Origin: Flavobacteriaceae bacterium
Lineage (GTDB): Bacteria; Bacteroidota; Bacteroidia; Flavobacteriales; Flavobacteriaceae
Assembly: GCA_003533785.1 (NCBI GenBank)
Contig: DQCR01000048.1
Location: 881 to 12,385 of the forward strand
Length of the DNA: 11,505 nucleotides
Reading direction: 5' to 3'
In this document: positions 7,220-11,505 of the stretch, in pieces
Layout: the number at the start of each line of letters is the position of its first letter
How positions within the stretch are numbered: position 1 is the first letter of the stretch
The notes under the pieces: model-generated
Told to the model about the DNA's origin: nothing
Database searches by the model: none
What the model saw: only the letters and a program-made list of their open reading frames with translations
Made by a program: the position numbers and the translations under genes

Positions 7220-10200
7220 ATGCCAACAAAGAAAACATATTGGAAAAGCGTGGATCAATTGGAGGGAAACAACCCCATGATTCAAGACCTCAAGCAGAAC
7301 GAATTTGTTGAAAAACTTCCGGTAGAATCAGACTCCGAGTCAGACCCTGGAACCAGTCGAAGAGATTTTTTAAAATACGTAGGATTTAGTACAGCGGCAG
7401 CCACACTAGCTGCTTGTGAGGGACCTGTGATCAAGTCAGTGCCCTATGTGGTTCAGCCCGAGCGAATCATTCCTGGGATTGCCAATTATTACGCCACCAC
7501 AATTGCCGATGGATTTGACTTTGCCAGCATCTTAATCAAAACGAGGGAAGGGCGACCTATTAAGGTAGAAAGTAATAAAATCGCTTCTACAAACAATTCA
7601 GCCAATGCACGGGTGCATGCTTCTGTGTTGTCTATGTATGACACCCTTCGCTTGCAAGGACCAATGGCCAACGGAATTGATGTTTCGTGGGAAGATTTCT
7701 ATCTGCAGATTGAGGCCAAACTCAAAGCGATGGCAGTCACCAACAAATCCATTGTGCTCTTAACACAAACCTTGGCTAGCCCAACTACCCAATCCATTAT
7801 TGATGCTTTTATTGCGCGCTACCCAAATGTGCGTCAGGTGACCTATGATACTATATCTGAAGATGCTACTGTCCAAGCTTTTGAAAACATCTATGGAATC
7901 CGTGCGATGGCAGATTACGATTTTTCCAAAGCGCATTCTATTGTATCTGTAGCGGCAGATATTGTTGGAGATTGGCAAGGAGGCGGTTTCGATAAAGGGT
8001 ATTCTCAAGCTAGAGTCCCCAAGGGGGGTGCTGGAAAAAAGATGATGTCCAAACATTTTCAGTTTGAGTCCAATATGTCTCTTTCTGGAGCCAATGCAGA
8101 TCATCGGGTGCCAGCGACGCCAAATGAATTAAAAAATATTTTAGCGAGTATTGCCGCTCAGATTTTAGGCAAAACAGATACTTCCACATTAAAGGAATCA
8201 CACCAAAAACAAGTGGCTAATGCCGTTAAAAGTCTCCGAGCAGCAGGCAAAAAAGGAGTTTTGGTGACAGGAATTGACGAGGTGGCAGCTCAAGAATTGG
8301 TACTAGCCGTCAACCAAAAGATAGCCAGTGAGGCCTTTGAGCCCGAATTCCCAAAGTTAACACGCCAAGGGAATACGCAGGAGGTACTCCAACTTTTTAA
8401 AGACATCCAATCGAAGAAGGTTAATGGATTGATCACCTTTGGTGTTAACCCCTTGTTAACACTTGCTGAAGGACCTGAAATGACAGCATCCTTCAAGGAA
8501 TTAGATTTGAGTTTGGCTTTTGTGAGTAAAGAAGACGAAACAGCCGCTGCTGCTCAATATGTAGCTGCCGTTCCTCACTATCTCGAAGCTTGGGGAGACT
8601 ATGAGCTAAAGAAGGGTCATTATGCCCTATCTCAACCTACCATCAAGCCGTTGTTTGACACCCAACAATTTCAAGATGTACTACTCAAACTATCTGGGAG
8701 TTCAGCTTCCTATTATGAGCGTTTGAAAACATATTGGAACAACGCTATTCTCTTCGGTGCTTCATGGAACCAAACCTTGCATGATGGGTATATCCATCGT
8801 GACGTTGAAGGAATCTCCCCACAAAACGCGGTTGATGTTTCCAAGCAAATTACGTCTCTGGCTACTACTGAAGAAGCGGAAATGCAATTGGTTCTCTATA
8901 CCAAGACAGGAATGGGAGACGGACAACAAGCCAACAACCCTTGGTTGCAAGAATTTCCCGATCCGGTGACGCGCGTATCATGGGACAACTATCTCAGCAT
9001 CTCTAAAAAAGATGCCGATCGCATTGGGTTGAAAAATATTAATATTGCCAACGGAGCCCTCAATGGCAGTTATGCCAAAATCACGGTCAATGGTAAGAGC
9101 CTTACTGCCCCTGTTCTCATTCAGCCAGGCCAAGCGCTTGGTTCTGTTGGACTTGCCTTGGGCTATGGAGAGCGGATGGGTCTCAAAGAAGAAATGCAAG
9201 TAGGAGTGAACGCCTACCCTTTGTACTTGGGGCAAAACAAAACCCAAGATGTCACTATTTCTCCGGCAGATGGCTATCATGAATTTGCCTGTGTTCAGTT
9301 GCACAATACCATGATGGGAAGAGGGGACATTGTGAAAGAAACAACTTTAGAGATTTTCAATACCAAAGACAGTTACTACTGGAATCCTGTCCCTGAAGTA
9401 TCAAAGAATCATATGGAAATGCCAGTGACCTCACCCGAAGTAGACATGTGGCAGGAATTTGATCGTTCTATTGGTCATCACTTCAATCTTTCAATAGATT
9501 TAAACGCTTGTACTGGATGCGGTGCTTGTGTTATTGCTTGTCATGCGGAGAATAATGTTCCGGTTGTTGGGAAGACGGAGATTCGTAAGTCTCGTGATAT
9601 GCACTGGTTGCGTATTGATAGATACTATTCTTCTGATGCCACTTTTGAAGAGGATTTAGACAAGAAAGAAAATATTTCTGGCTTGGGAGACTCACTCACC
9701 ACCTTTGGAAAGATGGAACAAGCAGCAGAGAACCCACAAGTAACCTTTCAACCAGTTATGTGCCAGCACTGTAATCATGCACCTTGTGAAACAGTATGTC
9801 CTGTAGCTGCCTCCTCACATGGTCGACAAGGACAAAACCATATGGCTTATAACCGATGCGTAGGAACACGATATTGTGCGAACAACTGTCCTTATAAAGT
9901 CCGTAGATTCAATTGGTTTTTATACAATCAAAATGATGAGTTTGATTACCATATGAATAATGATTTGGGACGGATGGTATTGAATCCCGATGTAGTTGTT
10001 CGTTCCCGAGGTGTGATGGAGAAATGTTCTATGTGTATCCAGATGACCCAAAAAACCATTTTGGATGCCAAATTAGAAGGACGTCAAATTAAGGATGGTG
10101 AATTCCAAACGGCTTGTTCCAACGCTTGTGATAGTGGAGCACTAGTCTTTGGAGACATTAACGATAAAGAGAGTCAAGTGGCTCAGTTAAAAGAAGATTC

Positions 10201-10285
10201 ACGAATGTATCACTTGCTGGAGCATGTAGGGACGAAGCCCAACGTAATGTACCAGGTCAAAGTACGCAATACGGATCAAAGTTAA
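7220..10285 (+). CDS. actB: Alternative complex III subunit ActB, molybdopterin-oxidoreductase-like iron-sulfur protein
   Basis: The 1021-residue periplasmic subunit relays electrons from the quinol site through Fe-S clusters. It has an extended N-terminus before a twin-arginine motif (SRRDFLK, 46-52), as in the TAT-variant molybdopterin oxidoreductase family, and then LAAC ending at Cys66, which looks like a lipobox. Residues about 70-740 resemble a molybdopterin oxidoreductase catalytic subunit but have only one other cysteine (Cys691), so no Fe-S cluster or Cys metal ligand is likely there. The C-terminal part is ferredoxin-like: Cys764/767/770/774, Cys848/851/856/860, Cys880/886/890 and Cys936/939/966/970. 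In the third set Thr883 takes the place of a cysteine, as expected for a [3Fe-4S] cluster; the others should hold [4Fe-4S]. This fused two-half layout is diagnostic of ActB. actC begins 21 bases downstream. Confidence 0.95.
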   Translation: MPTKKTYWKSVDQLEGNNPMIQDLKQNEFVEKLPVESDSESDPGTSRRDFLKYVGFSTAAATLAACEGPVIKSVPYVVQPERIIPGIANYYATTIADGFDFASILIKTREGRPIKVESNKIASTNNSANARVHASVLSMYDTLRLQGPMANGIDVSWEDFYLQIEAKLKAMAVTNKSIVLLTQTLASPTTQSIIDAFIARYPNVRQVTYDTISEDATVQAFENIYGIRAMADYDFSKAHSIVSVAADIVGDWQGGGFDKGYSQARVPKGGAGKKMMSKHFQFESNMSLSGANADHRVPATPNELKNILASIAAQILGKTDTSTLKESHQKQVANAVKSLRAAGKKGVLVTGIDEVAAQELVLAVNQKIASEAFEPEFPKLTRQGNTQEVLQLFKDIQSKKVNGLITFGVNPLLTLAEGPEMTASFKELDLSLAFVSKEDETAAAAQYVAAVPHYLEAWGDYELKKGHYALSQPTIKPLFDTQQFQDVLLKLSGSSASYYERLKTYWNNAILFGASWNQTLHDGYIHRDVEGISPQNAVDVSKQITSLATTEEAEMQLVLYTKTGMGDGQQANNPWLQEFPDPVTRVSWDNYLSISKKDADRIGLKNINIANGALNGSYAKITVNGKSLTAPVLIQPGQALGSVGLALGYGERMGLKEEMQVGVNAYPLYLGQNKTQDVTISPADGYHEFACVQLHNTMMGRGDIVKETTLEIFNTKDSYYWNPVPEVSKNHMEMPVTSPEVDMWQEFDRSIGHHFNLSIDLNACTGCGACVIACHAENNVPVVGKTEIRKSRDMHWLRIDRYYSSDATFEEDLDKKENISGLGDSLTTFGKMEQAAENPQVTFQPVMCQHCNHAPCETVCPVAASSHGRQGQNHMAYNRCVGTRYCANNCPYKVRRFNWFLYNQNDEFDYHMNNDLGRMVLNPDVVVRSRGVMEKCSMCIQMTQKTILDAKLEGRQIKDGEFQTACSNACDSGALVFGDINDKESQVAQLKEDSRMYHLLEHVGTKPNVMYQVKVRNTDQS

Positions 10286-10306
10286 AATAAAGAAAAACAG
10301 AATCGT

Positions 10307-11505
10307 ATGGCATCGCATTACGAAGCACCGATAAGAAAACCACTGGTCACAGGCGACAAATCCTACCACGATGTCACCGTAGACGTGGCTGCACCTGTTG
10401 AAGGGACTGCCAACCGAGAATGGTGGATTGTCTTTGGAATTGCATTGACCGCCTTTTTGTATGGCGTGGGATGCATCATTTACACTATTTCAACTGGCAT
10501 AGGTACTTGGGGACTCAACAAAACTGTGGGTTGGGCTTGGGACATCACGAATTTTGTATGGTGGGTTGGAATTGGTCACGCTGGAACATTAATCTCTGCA
10601 GTACTCCTTCTTTTCCGTCAAAAATGGCGTATGGCCATTAACCGTTCGGCAGAAGCCATGACCATATTTTCGGTGATTCAAGCAGGATTATTCCCAATCA
10701 TTCACATGGGCCGCCCCTGGCTGGCTTATTGGGTTTTGCCCATTCCAAACGGATTTGGATCCCTCTGGGTTAATTTTAACTCGCCCTTGCTTTGGGATGT
10801 ATTTGCGATTTCTACCTATCTATCTGTATCCCTTGTGTTTTGGTGGACGGGTTTACTTCCTGATTTTGCGATGATTAGAGACCGTGCAGTTCGCCCCTTC
10901 CAAAAGAAAATATACAGCCTATTGAGTTTTGGCTGGAGTGGACGGGCCAAAGATTGGCAACGGTTTGAAGAAGTCTCCTTGGTATTGGCAGGATTGGCTA
11001 CTCCCTTGGTCCTTTCGGTACACACCATTGTATCCTTTGATTTTGCTACTTCGGTGATTCCCGGTTGGCACACCACCATCTTTCCTCCCTACTTTGTAGC
11101 CGGTGCGATTTTCTCAGGATTTGCTATGGTAAACACCTTACTGATTATCATGCGAAAAGTTTCGCATTTGGAAAATTATATTACAGTTCAGCATATTGAA
11201 TTGATGAATATTGTCATCATGATTACAGGTTCTATAGTTGGTGTAGCCTACATCACTGAGCTGGTGATCGCTTGGTATTCGGGGGTTGAATATGAGCAAT
11301 ATGCCTTCCTCAACAGGGCCACAGGCCCCTATTGGTGGGCCTATTGGTCGATGATGACTTGTAATGTATTTTCACCACAATTTATGTGGTTCAAAAAATT
11401 AAGAACCAGTATTATGTTCTCCTTTATTATCTCCATTGTGGTTAATATAGGAATGTGGTTTGAGCGGTTTGTAATTATCGTTACCTCGTTGCACCGAGAC
11501 TACCT
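10307..11505 (+). CDS. actC: Alternative complex III subunit ActC, NrfD family (runs off the right edge)
   Basis: From the ATG at 10307 the frame stays open for 399 codons to the edge; the C-terminus is missing. ActC is the NrfD/PsrC-type integral membrane subunit that forms the menaquinol site next to ActB. A soluble N-terminus (1-38, no signal peptide) is followed by hydrophobic segments at about 39-60, 83-104, 118-142, 160-181, 225-245, 260-282, 300-325, 343-361 and 369-392, nine in all, with one more probably beyond the window. Polar residues in or near the helices that may matter for quinol binding or proton movement include His91 (GHAGT), His133 and Arg136 (HMGRPW), Asp164 (LLWDVF), His239 and Asp245. 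These assignments are from family resemblance, not a computed alignment. It follows actB by 21 bases, the order known for act operons. Confidence 0.93.
   Translation, partial: MASHYEAPIRKPLVTGDKSYHDVTVDVAAPVEGTANREWWIVFGIALTAFLYGVGCIIYTISTGIGTWGLNKTVGWAWDITNFVWWVGIGHAGTLISAVLLLFRQKWRMAINRSAEAMTIFSVIQAGLFPIIHMGRPWLAYWVLPIPNGFGSLWVNFNSPLLWDVFAISTYLSVSLVFWWTGLLPDFAMIRDRAVRPFQKKIYSLLSFGWSGRAKDWQRFEEVSLVLAGLATPLVLSVHTIVSFDFATSVIPGWHTTIFPPYFVAGAIFSGFAMVNTLLIIMRKVSHLENYITVQHIELMNIVIMITGSIVGVAYITELVIAWYSGVEYEQYAFLNRATGPYWWAYWSMMTCNVFSPQFMWFKKLRTSIMFSFIISIVVNIGMWFERFVIIVTSLHRDY

Noticed and set aside
10420..11079. Plus frame 10420-10641 and minus frame 10816-11079
   Set aside because: Both overlap the actC frame, which is open to the edge and encodes a clear NrfD-family protein.
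1..11505. Search for CRISPR arrays, tRNA or rRNA genes, insertion sequences, toxin-antitoxin or defence genes
   Set aside because: None were seen; nearly all sequence is accounted for by core genes, and no intergenic stretch exceeds 230 bases.

Overview
The window looks like ordinary chromosomal core sequence from a member of the Bacteroidota, most likely order Flavobacteriales. Four things point there: a rimP-nusA-infB translation/transcription cluster whose proteins have Bacteroidota features (a short NusA without the C-terminal repeat domains, an IF2 with a long charged linker), the next-door start of an alternative complex III (act) operon, start codons without good Shine-Dalgarno sequences, and several matches to the Bacteroidota promoter element TAnnTTTG. 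The genus cannot be told from what I can see.

Layout. Positions 1-698 (minus strand) hold the N-terminal 232 residues of a von Willebrand factor A (VWA) domain protein; the rest lies beyond the left edge. Positions 699-925 are a divergent intergenic region with candidate promoters facing both ways. Positions 926-5335 (plus) hold rimP, nusA and infB, with gaps of 11 and 40 bases; the second gap contains a candidate extra promoter for infB. A small secreted SPOR-domain protein (5339-5722, minus) converges on infB with only three bases between the stop codons. After a second divergent intergenic region (5723-5918) the plus strand carries actA (5919-7196), actB (7220-10285) and the first 399 codons of actC (10307 to the right edge).

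How the genes work together. RimP (30S maturation), NusA (RNA polymerase elongation/termination factor) and IF2 (initiator tRNA delivery and subunit joining) form a widely conserved expression cluster. ActA (six c-type haem motifs), ActB (a cofactor-free molybdopterin-oxidoreductase-like half plus a half binding four Fe-S clusters) and ActC (an NrfD-family quinol-binding membrane subunit) are the electron-transfer core of alternative complex III, which oxidises menaquinol and passes electrons to a cytochrome c or directly to a haem-copper oxidase. The remaining act subunits and possibly oxidase genes are expected to the right of the window, but that is inference.

I looked for an undescribed system and did not find one. 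The most interesting points are the six-haem ActA that combines a monohaem domain with a pentahaem domain, the nearly cysteine-free first half of ActB with a lipobox-like cysteine just after its twin-arginine motif, the incomplete VWA protein of unknown role, and the promoter-like elements.
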